From CALKUP01 sp964492735 (lineage in GTDB: Bacteria; Patescibacteriota; Patescibacteriia; UBA9570; XYC2-FULL-38-9), in contig CAZBLE010000015.1 in NCBI GenBank assembly GCA_964492735.1, positions 1-25,911 of the forward strand: 25,911 nucleotides of DNA, in the 5' to 3' direction. Shown one piece after another: positions 7,365-14,300 of the stretch. The translations under genes and the position numbers were made by a program. The notes under the pieces were generated by a model, which saw only the letters and a list, made by a program, of their open reading frames with translations, had not been told where the DNA came from and ran no database searches. Every line of letters starts with the position of its first letter. The first letter of the stretch is position 1.

Positions 7365-10037
7365 ATGCGATATCCAAAACTGCTCTTCGCTGCTGTTCTC
7401 GCAATCTCTACGTGTCTCCCATTGAGCGCGCAGGCAGTTGGTCTTCAGTCAGATCAAGGAGCTATTAAAACATTTAGCGGTGCAAATTCCTCAAATAAAG
7501 TCATGGGCGCCCATGGTTTTATTGGTGATGTGAATGGTGATGGATATCAAGATTTTGCCTATTCCGCAACAAAGCTTGGGCGTAATTCCGTTGTGGTTGT
7601 ATTTGGTGCTGCCGGACAAGTCGCAGAAGGTACGACAGCAACAGTGACCAGCGATGCAACACGAGCAATTGAATATACAAGCTACCAGGCAAATGACGGC
7701 TTTGGTTCATCAATCTCTGGAGTGGGTGATGTGAATGGTGACGGAATGGATGATTTTGTTGTGCTCGCGGGTGGATATAAGTACGGTGGCGTTCCTTCAA
7801 GTCATGGGCAAGGCGCGGCTTTTTTAATTTTCGGAAAAGAGGAATTGACCGGAGGGTCACTCACAACAACAACTGATAAATTCATTGCGTTTGCAATTCC
7901 AGCTTCTGCAAACACAACTGCTGCGATGGCTGGAGGTGTGGTTATTCACGCAGGAGATATTAATAACGACGGCCTTAATGACATTGCATTTAGCGCGCCG
8001 TACTTTACAGAAAATGCATTTTCAGCACCAACGACTGAAGGCGCGGTCTATATTGTCTATGGAACATCAGGAACTCCAGCTGAGGTAGTTACAGCCTACG
8101 GTGGAACATCAGGAGATGGGTTGATTGTCAGTGTTGTTGCTCATTCTTCTGTGAAACGTATTACTGGCGAAGTAGCAGATCTTAATGTTGATCCTGGGAC
8201 TGGAATTATTACTGGTTCAGGTGGTGCTCTTGGTATTTCACTGAGCGCAGCTGGAGATGTTGATCGGGATGGATGTGCTGATATTGTTATCGGAGCGCCC
8301 TATTTAAAAGTAGGAAGCAATACCATTGCTGGTGCTGGGTATGTGCTGTATGGCGGCGGTTCAAGTGCAGTATGTAATTCAGGTGCGTTGTCGAGTGCGA
8401 GTTATGCAATCAATTCATTAACAACCGCAGGTCAAGCAAGTCGTTTTTCAGGGTCTTCAGCGAGTGAATATGCAGGCCTCTCTGTTGCTGGTGGAGGGGA
8501 TAATAATAATGACACCTATCCTGATTTTACAATTGGTGGGCGTTTATTTTTCGGGCAACTTGGTCGCCTTTCTTCAGGGCTTTTATCAACTGGTCATCTC
8601 ATTTCAACTGGATCAGCTATTTATGATCCACGCATTGTTGATAATAGTGGTGATGTAAATGGTGATGGAATTGATGACTTGTTGTTTTTTCAATACGCAA
8701 TAGGAACAGCAAGTGATCAATATACGGTATTATATGGTCGCTCTGACATTGCGACGCAAACCAGCGCGGCAAGTAGCATTGTGTTTGAAACCCCTGGTGC
8801 TGATGGGTATCCAGCCCTTGGTTCGATTGGTCCTGATATGAATAATGATGGCTACGATGAATTAGCGATCAGTGATGACGGAACTCGCGGCGCTGTTACA
8901 AACAATGGCTTAACGCATTTGATTTATTCTGTTGCGACAACACCGGCACTTACTGGCGCGAATCTATTAACAGTTGAATGTGGAGTAGCGACAACTGATC
9001 CAGGAGCGAGCGCGCTTGATTCATATACGTCGCAATCAATTGCCGCAACAGTGTCACCGAGTTCGATTGATGCAAGTTTTGTGCATTCCTTTACACAAAC
9101 CTATTCACTGACAAATTTTATTCAACGTGTTGCCACGACAAACCGCACAGTAAACGTTGTTGATCGTGTTGCTCCAGTTGTGACTGTTTCTGGCAATGCT
9201 GCGCCGTCGCTGACAGTTGGTGATGTCTTTACAGATTCAGGAGCAACGGCTGCAGATGCATGTTCTGGCTCAACGAGTGTGAGTGTATCGGGTTCAGTCA
9301 ATACAGCTGTTGCAGGAACATATACATTGACCTACGCAAGTGTTGACGCTTCAGGAAATCGAGGGCAAGCAACGCGTGTTGTGACTGTCACGGCAGCTCC
9401 GGCAACAACAGTTGGGAATAATGACCCTGCTCCGACAACAAGCACGAGCGATACCTTTACGGCAGATGAACGTGCAGCACAAGATCCAGAAAGTTCGACG
9501 ACATATGATTCTCTAGTAACTGCCGTTAATGCTGGAAACAATGGAACGATTACGGTTACATATTCAACCGGCGAGACATCGACATTTATTGTAGAGGCAG
9601 ATGACGTTGACGGTCAGCCGGAAGTTGCTCGTTTTCCAGGAACAGGTTTCTTACTGGTCCTTTCACCAAAGGGAAAGTACATCTCGATTATCAATCCGTA
9701 TACTGGAGAGCGTTTTACAAAAAAACGGATTAGCAGTATTCCATGGGCAGAAAAGTCATTGATCATTAAAGATCTGCGTAAAAACAAAAAACAAGATGCA
9801 ATTATTACGTTAAAAAATAAGAAAGGAAAAAATAACGGAAGAGTTATTGCGCTTGAAATGAAGAAAGATAAAAAAGGATTTTCGAAAACAGCTGTCATCA
9901 AATTTACAAGTACAACAGTTAAACCAACAAAAACACGATTATCAGCAAAAGACACTATTGAGCTGCGAACCAGTAAATCAAAGCGGGTTGTACGCTTTAT
10001 GGTAGATAAAAAATATAAACTCTTACTAAAACAATAA
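7365..10037 (+). CDS. Secreted FG-GAP repeat protein with Ig-like domain
   Basis: An 890-residue exported protein. A signal peptide covers residues 1-24, ending around SAQA. The N-terminal half has at least seven FG-GAP/integrin-type repeats with calcium-binding DxNxDG loops, for example GDVNGDGYQDF near 54-64, GDVNGDGMDDF near 121, GDINNDGLNDI near 198, GDVDRDGCADI near 297, GDVNGDGIDDL near 429 and MNNDGYDEL near 491. They probably form a beta-propeller. An Ig-like/DUF5011-type domain follows at about 600-680 (AGTYTLTYASVDASGN), then a Thr/Ser-rich linker. The last 130 residues are very lysine-rich and beta-like, with no sorting motif I recognise. Such proteins are typical of Patescibacteria surfaces. 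An adhesive or structural role is inferred. It is transcribed from its own promoter. Confidence 0.85.
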   Translation: MRYPKLLFAAVLAISTCLPLSAQAVGLQSDQGAIKTFSGANSSNKVMGAHGFIGDVNGDGYQDFAYSATKLGRNSVVVVFGAAGQVAEGTTATVTSDATRAIEYTSYQANDGFGSSISGVGDVNGDGMDDFVVLAGGYKYGGVPSSHGQGAAFLIFGKEELTGGSLTTTTDKFIAFAIPASANTTAAMAGGVVIHAGDINNDGLNDIAFSAPYFTENAFSAPTTEGAVYIVYGTSGTPAEVVTAYGGTSGDGLIVSVVAHSSVKRITGEVADLNVDPGTGIITGSGGALGISLSAAGDVDRDGCADIVIGAPYLKVGSNTIAGAGYVLYGGGSSAVCNSGALSSASYAINSLTTAGQASRFSGSSASEYAGLSVAGGGDNNNDTYPDFTIGGRLFFGQLGRLSSGLLSTGHLISTGSAIYDPRIVDNSGDVNGDGIDDLLFFQYAIGTASDQYTVLYGRSDIATQTSAASSIVFETPGADGYPALGSIGPDMNNDGYDELAISDDGTRGAVTNNGLTHLIYSVATTPALTGANLLTVECGVATTDPGASALDSYTSQSIAATVSPSSIDASFVHSFTQTYSLTNFIQRVATTNRTVNVVDRVAPVVTVSGNAAPSLTVGDVFTDSGATAADACSGSTSVSVSGSVNTAVAGTYTLTYASVDASGNRGQATRVVTVTAAPATTVGNNDPAPTTSTSDTFTADERAAQDPESSTTYDSLVTAVNAGNNGTITVTYSTGETSTFIVEADDVDGQPEVARFPGTGFLLVLSPKGKYISIINPYTGERFTKKRISSIPWAEKSLIIKDLRKNKKQDAIITLKNKKGKNNGRVIALEMKKDKKGFSKTAVIKFTSTTVKPTKTRLSAKDTIELRTSKSKRVVRFMVDKKYKLLLKQ

Positions 10038-10054
10038 GCGATAGGTTGTATATA

Positions 10055-10083
10055 TTGACAAAAAGTCGTCTTTTTCGTATACT
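10055..10083 (+). promoter_or_regulatory. Promoter of the rplJ-rplL operon
   Basis: TTGACA (10055-10060), a 17-nt spacer and TATACT (10078-10083) give the strongest promoter in the window. It is followed by about 190 nt of structured leader before rplJ. Confidence 0.85.
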
Positions 10084-10090
10084 CATTCTT

Positions 10091-10176
10091 GTACAACTAT
10101 CCATTTTGGATAGAGAAATTGTACCCAAGACCGTCGGCGAAATAGGCGATACGCCATTTCATAAGACCGACGCAGG
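10091..10176 (+). promoter_or_regulatory. Ribosomal protein L10 leader RNA (autoregulatory)
   Basis: This structured mRNA leader is where L10 or L10(L12)4 is expected to bind its own message. A first bulged hairpin pairs GTACAA-CTATCC (10091-10102) with GGATAG (10108-10113) and TTGTAC (10119-10124), leaving an asymmetric AGAAA bulge that could bend the helix. A second element pairs CGTCGG (10132-10137) with CCGACG (10167-10172) around an internal GGCGAT...ACGCC helix. The AAGACCG...GACCGACGCAGGTG pattern resembles bacterial L10 leaders. Position and downstream genes agree. The exact kink-turn was not modelled. Confidence 0.75.
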
Positions 10177-10237
10177 TGTGATTTACAGCGAAAAACAACA
10201 ATCCTGCTTCATTGTTGTATACTAGCCGTTTTCCATC

Positions 10238-10263
10238 CTGCGTATAATAAACGCAGTTTTTTT
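10238..10263 (+). terminator. Attenuator terminator within the rplJ leader
   Basis: CTGCGT (10238-10243) pairs with ACGCAG (10251-10256) around a 7-nt loop and is followed directly by seven T (10257-10263). It lies 20 nt before the rplJ ATG, so it would stop transcription before the operon. Its 5' arm, CCTGCGT (10237-10243), is also complementary to ACGCAGG (10170-10176) in the L10 leader. This gives a possible antiterminator. Confidence 0.75.
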
Positions 10264-10283
10264 AAAACTGAAATAACAACAGT

Positions 10284-10811
10284 ATGCCAAAAACGCGACA
10301 ACAAAAAGAACAGACGCTCGCAGAACTTTCTCAAAAGTTCAGCACAGCGAAAAGTGTCGTGTTTGCGCGTTATATGGGTTTAACCGTGGCTGATGTGCAA
10401 GAATTGCGCAAAGAGCTGAAGGTTGAAGAGGGCGAAATGATGGTTGCAAAAAAAAGCCTCATCAAACGCATGTTAAAAGATGCTGGATCTGATGATTCAG
10501 TTGTCGATAACATGGAGTCTGGTGTTGCAGTTGTCTTTGGATTCAAAGACGAAGTTGCGTCAGCAAAAATTCTCGCAAACTTTGCAAAAACTCATGATGT
10601 TGTCAGTTTTTACGCTGGTGTACTCGAAGGCAAAACACTTTCTGGAGAAGAAGTGGTTGCTCTCAGTAAACTTCCAAGTAAACAAGAATTACTTGCCAAG
10701 ATGGTTGGAAGCATGAACGCTCCAATTTCTGGCTTAGTCAATGTGTTTGCTGGAAATCAACGTAATTTGATGACAGTGCTTACACGCATTAGTGAACAAA
10801 AATCAGCTTAA
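10284..10811 (+). CDS. rplJ: 50S ribosomal protein L10
   Basis: A 175-residue ribosomal stalk base protein. It anchors L7/L12 dimers to 23S rRNA. VVFARYMGLTVADVQELRKEL (about residues 25-45) and VAKKSLIKRML (about 54-64) match the conserved rRNA-binding domain. The C-terminal helix that holds L7/L12 dimers covers roughly the last 40 residues. No Shine-Dalgarno sequence precedes the ATG. It is followed after 18 nt by rplL, the standard gene order, and is controlled by the leader described upstream. Confidence 0.96.
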   Translation: MPKTRQQKEQTLAELSQKFSTAKSVVFARYMGLTVADVQELRKELKVEEGEMMVAKKSLIKRMLKDAGSDDSVVDNMESGVAVVFGFKDEVASAKILANFAKTHDVVSFYAGVLEGKTLSGEEVVALSKLPSKQELLAKMVGSMNAPISGLVNVFAGNQRNLMTVLTRISEQKSA

Positions 10812-10829
10812 CTAACCAATAGTATCTTT

Positions 10830-11243
10830 ATGTCAGAAGAAACAACAGAAAAAACACCAGTAGAAGTACCAGAAAAGTTCAAAGCGCTCGTTGAGCAAAT
10901 CGAACAAATGTCAGTACTTGATCTTTCAGAATTGGTTTCAATCCTCGAAGATAAGTTCGGCGTTTCAGCAGCAGCTCCAATGATGATGGCCGCAGCAGGT
11001 CCAGCAGCTGGAGGTGAAGCAGCAGAAGAAAAATCAGCGTTTGACGTTGAATTAACAGCTGTTGGTGATAACAAAATCGGTGTTATCAAAGCAGTAAAAG
11101 AAGCAACAGCTCTTGGCTTGAAAGAAGCTAAAGACCTCGTTGACGGTGCTCCAGCAGTCGTTGTAGCAGGTGCGAAAAAAGAAGACGCTGAAGCAATGAA
11201 AGCAAAATTAGAAGAAGCAGGTGCAACAGTAACATTGAAATAG
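10830..11243 (+). CDS. rplL: 50S ribosomal protein L7/L12
   Basis: A 137-residue stalk protein that recruits translational GTPases to the ribosome. The N-terminal dimerisation domain ends near residue 45 (LSELVSILEDKFGVS). An Ala/Met/Gly-rich hinge covers about residues 48-68. The C-terminal domain holds the conserved KIGVIKAVKEATALGLKEAK segment and ends in ATVTLK. It is slightly longer than the usual ~120 residues because of an N-terminal extension. It is cotranscribed with rplJ and ends at a strong bidirectional terminator. Confidence 0.97.
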   Translation: MSEETTEKTPVEVPEKFKALVEQIEQMSVLDLSELVSILEDKFGVSAAAPMMMAAAGPAAGGEAAEEKSAFDVELTAVGDNKIGVIKAVKEATALGLKEAKDLVDGAPAVVVAGAKKEDAEAMKAKLEEAGATVTLK

Positions 11244-11261
11244 TTCACTGTTCTTTGCAAT

Positions 11262-11294
11262 AAAAAAACTCCGGTTTAACGCCGGAGTTTTTTT
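11262..11294 (+). terminator. Bidirectional intrinsic terminator after rplL
   Basis: CTCCGG (11269-11274) pairs with CCGGAG (11282-11287). Seven T follow on the plus strand and seven A precede, so it can act in both directions. It begins 18 nt after the rplL stop. Confidence 0.9.
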
Positions 11295-11298
11295 ATTG
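11262..11298. repeat. 37-bp direct repeat, copy 1 (contains the rplL terminator)
   Basis: This 37-bp segment (seven A, CTCCGG stem, TTTAA-type loop, CCGGAG, seven T, ATTG) recurs without mismatch at 11876-11912. The two copies flank the XRE/membrane protein cassette. Confidence 0.85.
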
Positions 11299-11321
11299 GG
11301 GATAAATGCGTATAAGATATA

Positions 11322-11374
11322 TTGACAGAATGTAAATAATGTTTTACATTTGAAATGTAAGGTATATTTTACAT
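11322..11374 (+). promoter_or_regulatory. Autoregulated promoter with two identical palindromic operators
   Basis: TTGACA (11322-11327), a 17-nt spacer and TACATT (11345-11350). Two sites of the form ATGTAA-N8-TTACAT lie at 11330-11349 and 11355-11374, centred 25 bp apart. The first covers the spacer and -10; the second covers the transcription start and the ATG at 11373. The spacing and symmetry fit binding of two dimers of the XRE regulator encoded immediately downstream. Confidence 0.75.
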
Positions 11375-11585
11375 GGAAACAACACTAAAAATTCAATCAC
11401 AACTCAAGCAGGCGCGAGTCAGCGCTGGTTTAACGCAAGAGCAACTTGCCGAAAAATTAAATGTCACGCGACAAACAATTATTGCAGTTGAACAAGAAAA
11501 ATATCAACCATCACTTTTTTTAGCTTGGAAGTGCGCAAAGTTATTTCGCGTGTCAATTGAAGATTTGTTTACATTTAAAAAATAA
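11373..11585 (+). CDS. Small XRE/Cro-family transcriptional regulator
   Basis: A 70-residue protein that is essentially one helix-turn-helix domain. LKQARVSAGLTQEQLAEKLN followed by VTRQTIIAVEQEKYQPSL (about residues 11-48) is the classic XRE/Cro pattern, with the recognition helix near TRQTIIAVE. It belongs to the group of 65-70 residue regulators (YozG-like) that are often paired with a small membrane protein, as here. The promoter has paired palindromic operators reaching into the start codon, so negative autoregulation is likely. The downstream gene follows after 5 nt. Confidence 0.88.
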   Translation: METTLKIQSQLKQARVSAGLTQEQLAEKLNVTRQTIIAVEQEKYQPSLFLAWKCAKLFRVSIEDLFTFKK

Positions 11586-11590
11586 TTTAT

Positions 11591-11893
11591 ATGAATACTA
11601 TTATACAAACAGTTAAAAAACATCTTCTGTGGTTTCGATTTCAACCTGCGGATGAGCGTGAACAGCAATTATATCGTCGCGCTTATCAACAGAGTTATCA
11701 ATCGTTAGTTGTATTGCTTATCGTTTTTTCTGCTGTATTTCCTGGAATAAAAGAATTATTTCCATTTGCTAACAGTCAATACGGCTTAGAATTGTTACTT
11801 GTATTGCTTATTGCAATTTCGTACATATTCGGCTCCTTCGCTTTTAGAGGAGAAGAGCTAACGCTTACAAAAACAAAAAAAACTCCGGTTTAA
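11591..11893 (+). CDS. Small two-TM membrane protein paired with the XRE regulator
   Basis: A 100-residue protein with a basic, amphipathic N-terminus including ADEREQQLYRRAYQQSYQ (about residues 20-37). Two hydrophobic segments follow at about 38-58 and 66-86. The DERE-type motif and the partnership with a short XRE gene resemble small membrane proteins of the DUF2178/DUF3796 kind, but I cannot assign a family with certainty. The last residues, KKTPV, and the TAA at 11891-11893 are encoded inside the 5' arm and loop of the terminator at 11875-11908. The C-terminus may therefore have been replaced or extended when that terminator copy arose. Function is unknown. Confidence 0.7.
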   Translation: MNTIIQTVKKHLLWFRFQPADEREQQLYRRAYQQSYQSLVVLLIVFSAVFPGIKELFPFANSQYGLELLLVLLIAISYIFGSFAFRGEELTLTKTKKTPV

Positions 11894-11908
11894 CGCCGGA
11901 GTTTTTTT
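11875..11908. terminator. Bidirectional terminator shared by convergent genes
   Basis: CTCCGG (11883-11888) pairs with CCGGAG (11896-11901), with eight A before and seven T after. The stop codons of the plus-strand membrane protein gene (TAA 11891-11893) and of the minus-strand glycosyltransferase (11890-11892) overlap in the loop sequence TTAA. Confidence 0.88.
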
Positions 11909-11912
11909 ATTG
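11876..11912. repeat. 37-bp direct repeat, copy 2 (terminator)
   Basis: Identical to 11262-11298. Together the copies bracket a 577-bp interval that contains one promoter and two genes. Confidence 0.85.
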
Positions 11913-13107
11913 CGGTGATCATTTTTTGGTTCATCCCATCAAGGGAATATTTTTTGAGCGCGATGGCTCGACAGCGTTTCCCAATGGCTTCTTGTTCATC
12001 AATTGATAATTGAGAAAACCACAAGAGTGTTTGGTAGAGCGCTTCTGGACTCGACCCGTCAGCAATTAAGCGAGGGTCAACATCTCGTAGCAACTCCGGC
12101 GTTGCGCCAGCATCTGTTGCAATAACAGGAACGCCAGACAGCATTGCTTCAAGTGTCGCGATGCCAAAACCTTCCAGCGCAATTGTTGGTAAAACGAATG
12201 CGTCTGCATGTATAAACTCTTCTCGTAGCTCCTTCATTGAAATAGAGCCGAGCAACCGAATTGCAGATGCTTTATTACCACTGCGAATAAGCTCTTCGAG
12301 TGTTGCTTTGAGTGGGCCACTGCCAGCAATCCGCAACTGCATGGTGTTCTCTTGGTCTTTTTCTGTAAGCACTCGAATCAAGCCATGAATGCCCATACGT
12401 TTTGTGAGACGGCGGATCGTAAAAAGCGACACGACAGAGGAGTCGGGATCACGGCGCTGTAAGCGTTTTTCAAAAATATCATCATAGAGACTTGTTTCAA
12501 TTCCAGGGTGAAGCAGCTCAGCTTTTTCAAATGCATCTGGGTTTAGCTCGCTTAATATTTGACCACTAAAGCCGCTAAAATAAAAAATCTTTGAAGCGGC
12601 GGCGAGAATCGTTTGTTCTTTGCGTGAAACATATTGTGCAACAAACTCGTTCCAAAACATTCTGCCAGGATACCAACGATTCGGTCCGTCAACGCGAATC
12701 TCTTGAGCCTGACTGCTATGAAAAAAATAGAGAATAGGCGTATGCGCGTTGATGGTCGCTTCCATAAATTGCACAGTCATCGCGCCAATTTGTGGATGAT
12801 GGCACAAGATTGCATCGTACTGATTTTTTGTAAGCAGGCGAGCGAGTGTATTGCGATTCAGTATGTTAATTGAAATAAGTTGATTGGCCGGAATACTTGG
12901 CGCCGCCGGTGCTCGAAAGAGTGTCACTTGTTCAGAAAAGCGTTCCTGGGTCGGAAGCCCTTGGATGTTTGTACCGATGCATATATCAACAATAAAACCA
13001 GCTTCTTCCAGCCCGCTCAACTGTTCAAAGGCAAGGCGCTCTGAACCGCCGAATGTGTCCGGATACCATCGCTCCGTAACAATAAGAATGCATTTTTGTT
13101 TTTTCAT
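11890..13107 (-). CDS. Glycosyltransferase, GT4 family
   Basis: A 405-residue GT-B fold enzyme with a retaining GT4 signature. The N-terminal acceptor domain opens with ERWYPDTFGGSERLAFEQL (about residues 12-30), whose GGSER is the usual glycine-rich loop. The C-terminal donor domain has IAGSGPL near 258 and EGFGIATLEA near 314, giving the E-x7-E catalytic and nucleotide-sugar motif. A VPVIATDAGATPEL stretch follows. Donor and acceptor are unknown; assembly of a surface polysaccharide is the likely context. The final residues, LRR and the stop, are encoded by the shared terminator hairpin. It is divergent from the next glycosyltransferase, with only 26 bp between start codons. Confidence 0.9.
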   Translation of the reverse strand: MKKQKCILIVTERWYPDTFGGSERLAFEQLSGLEEAGFIVDICIGTNIQGLPTQERFSEQVTLFRAPAAPSIPANQLISINILNRNTLARLLTKNQYDAILCHHPQIGAMTVQFMEATINAHTPILYFFHSSQAQEIRVDGPNRWYPGRMFWNEFVAQYVSRKEQTILAAASKIFYFSGFSGQILSELNPDAFEKAELLHPGIETSLYDDIFEKRLQRRDPDSSVVSLFTIRRLTKRMGIHGLIRVLTEKDQENTMQLRIAGSGPLKATLEELIRSGNKASAIRLLGSISMKELREEFIHADAFVLPTIALEGFGIATLEAMLSGVPVIATDAGATPELLRDVDPRLIADGSSPEALYQTLLWFSQLSIDEQEAIGKRCRAIALKKYSLDGMNQKMITAIKKLRR

Positions 13108-13119
13108 AACGATAAATAT

Positions 13120-13127
13120 AGTATACT
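13120..13127. promoter_or_regulatory. Palindromic -10 shared by two divergent glycosyltransferase genes
   Basis: The palindrome AGTATACT holds TATACT on the plus strand (13122-13127, 6 nt before the ATG at 13134) and on the minus strand (13125-13120, 12 nt before the ATG at 13107). Both transcripts would begin at or within a few bases of their start codons. No clear -35 is seen on either side. Confidence 0.6.
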
Positions 13128-13133
13128 ACAGAC

Positions 13134-14300
13134 ATGAAAATTCTGCAGGTGAATAAATTTTGGTATCCACAGGGCGGCGCTGATGTGTACTGTTTGCAAT
13201 TAACACACGAGCTGCAAAAGCAAGGCTATGAGGTCGCGCGTTTTGGAATGGAGCATCCGAAAAATGAACCATCACCGTGGAACGCTTATTTTGTCAGTCA
13301 GTCAAATTATCACGGAGATCGTCCAACACCGAGAGCTGCGTGGAAGTTTATCGATAATCGAGAAGCGGCTCGTCAGTTTAAGTTATTAATTGAAGACTTT
13401 CAGCCAGATATTATTCATATTCATAATATCTATCATCAACTGACAACATCTATTTTGCCGATTGCAAAAAATTCTGGCGCGAAAGTTATCATGACAGCGC
13501 ATGATTATAAAATCATTAGCCCAAACTATTCACTGTTTGCTCGTGGCCGCATTACTGAAACGACAAAAATTCATAAGTACTACCGGTTATTTTTGCGCAA
13601 ATCTTCTGATGAGTCTCTTCCACGCAGAATCTTGCTGATGCTCGAGGCGTATTACAATCTGTTTTTACGTCGATACTCAACGCACATTGATCTTATTATC
13701 GCGCCGTCTTATTTCATGCAAAAAAAATTACATGAATATCGTGTCCGTATCAAAACAGCGGTGCTTCATAATTTTGTTCGTAGCGAAGTTGATACGCATC
13801 CAATTCCGCAACACGAGCGAGAAGATTTTGTGCTCTATGTTGGAAGGTTATCTGCAGAAAAAGGGGTTAACACGCTTCTTGCGGCAGCTGAGTTAGTGCT
13901 AGAACAGAAGTTTGTGATTATTGGTGATGGGCCAGAAAAGCCAACAGAATGGCCGGTGAATGTGCAATTTCTTGGATACAAACCACACGTGGAAGTAAGG
14001 GACTATATGCGCCGAGCAAAGGCCCTTATTGTGCCATCTGAATGGTATGAAGTGAACAGTTTGGTTATTCCTGAAGCGCACACAGTCGGAGCCTGGGTCA
14101 TTGCCGCACAAACACATTCGATTGATGTGCTTACTGATGGAGTTGATGGCTGGTGGTTTGAGATGGGAAGTGCAGCTGACCTTGCAGAAAAAATTACACA
14201 ACTCAAAACACTGAAACAAAGCTATACGCCGTATTCTACTATTTCAGTTGACGAGCACGTTGAAAAAATAGTGCAACTTTATCGCGCGAGTGTTGATTGA
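13134..14300 (+). CDS. Glycosyltransferase, GT4 family
   Basis: A 388-residue GT-B enzyme. The N-terminal domain starts KILQVNKFWYPQGGADVYCLQL, with the glycine loop at about residues 13-15. HIHNIYHQ (about 95-102) and MTAHDYK (about 121-127) are typical of the acceptor side. YVGRLSAEKGV (about 236-246) and IIGDGPE mark the nucleotide-sugar domain. EVNSLVIPE near 304-312 provides the E-x7-E motif. Substrate is unknown. Its start codon lies 6 nt after a TATACT box, suggesting a leaderless message. Its 3' end overlaps the convergent glycosyltransferase by 22 nt (14279-14300), with no terminator between them. Confidence 0.9.
   Translation: MKILQVNKFWYPQGGADVYCLQLTHELQKQGYEVARFGMEHPKNEPSPWNAYFVSQSNYHGDRPTPRAAWKFIDNREAARQFKLLIEDFQPDIIHIHNIYHQLTTSILPIAKNSGAKVIMTAHDYKIISPNYSLFARGRITETTKIHKYYRLFLRKSSDESLPRRILLMLEAYYNLFLRRYSTHIDLIIAPSYFMQKKLHEYRVRIKTAVLHNFVRSEVDTHPIPQHEREDFVLYVGRLSAEKGVNTLLAAAELVLEQKFVIIGDGPEKPTEWPVNVQFLGYKPHVEVRDYMRRAKALIVPSEWYEVNSLVIPEAHTVGAWVIAAQTHSIDVLTDGVDGWWFEMGSAADLAEKITQLKTLKQSYTPYSTISVDEHVEKIVQLYRASVD

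Noticed and set aside
9614..10096. 160-codon minus-strand frame within the FG-GAP gene
   Set aside because: Antisense to the Lys-rich tail, so it is Phe/Leu-rich and looks like a membrane protein by mirror composition only.
10203..10226. Possible second promoter (TATACT near 10218) inside the rplJ leader
   Set aside because: No -35 at the right distance, and the bases belong to the perfect 8-bp hairpin 10195-10218 and its edge.
10808..11260. 150-codon minus-strand frame opposite rplL
   Set aside because: Low-complexity Ala/Ser translation that mirrors the Ala- and Glu-rich rplL gene.
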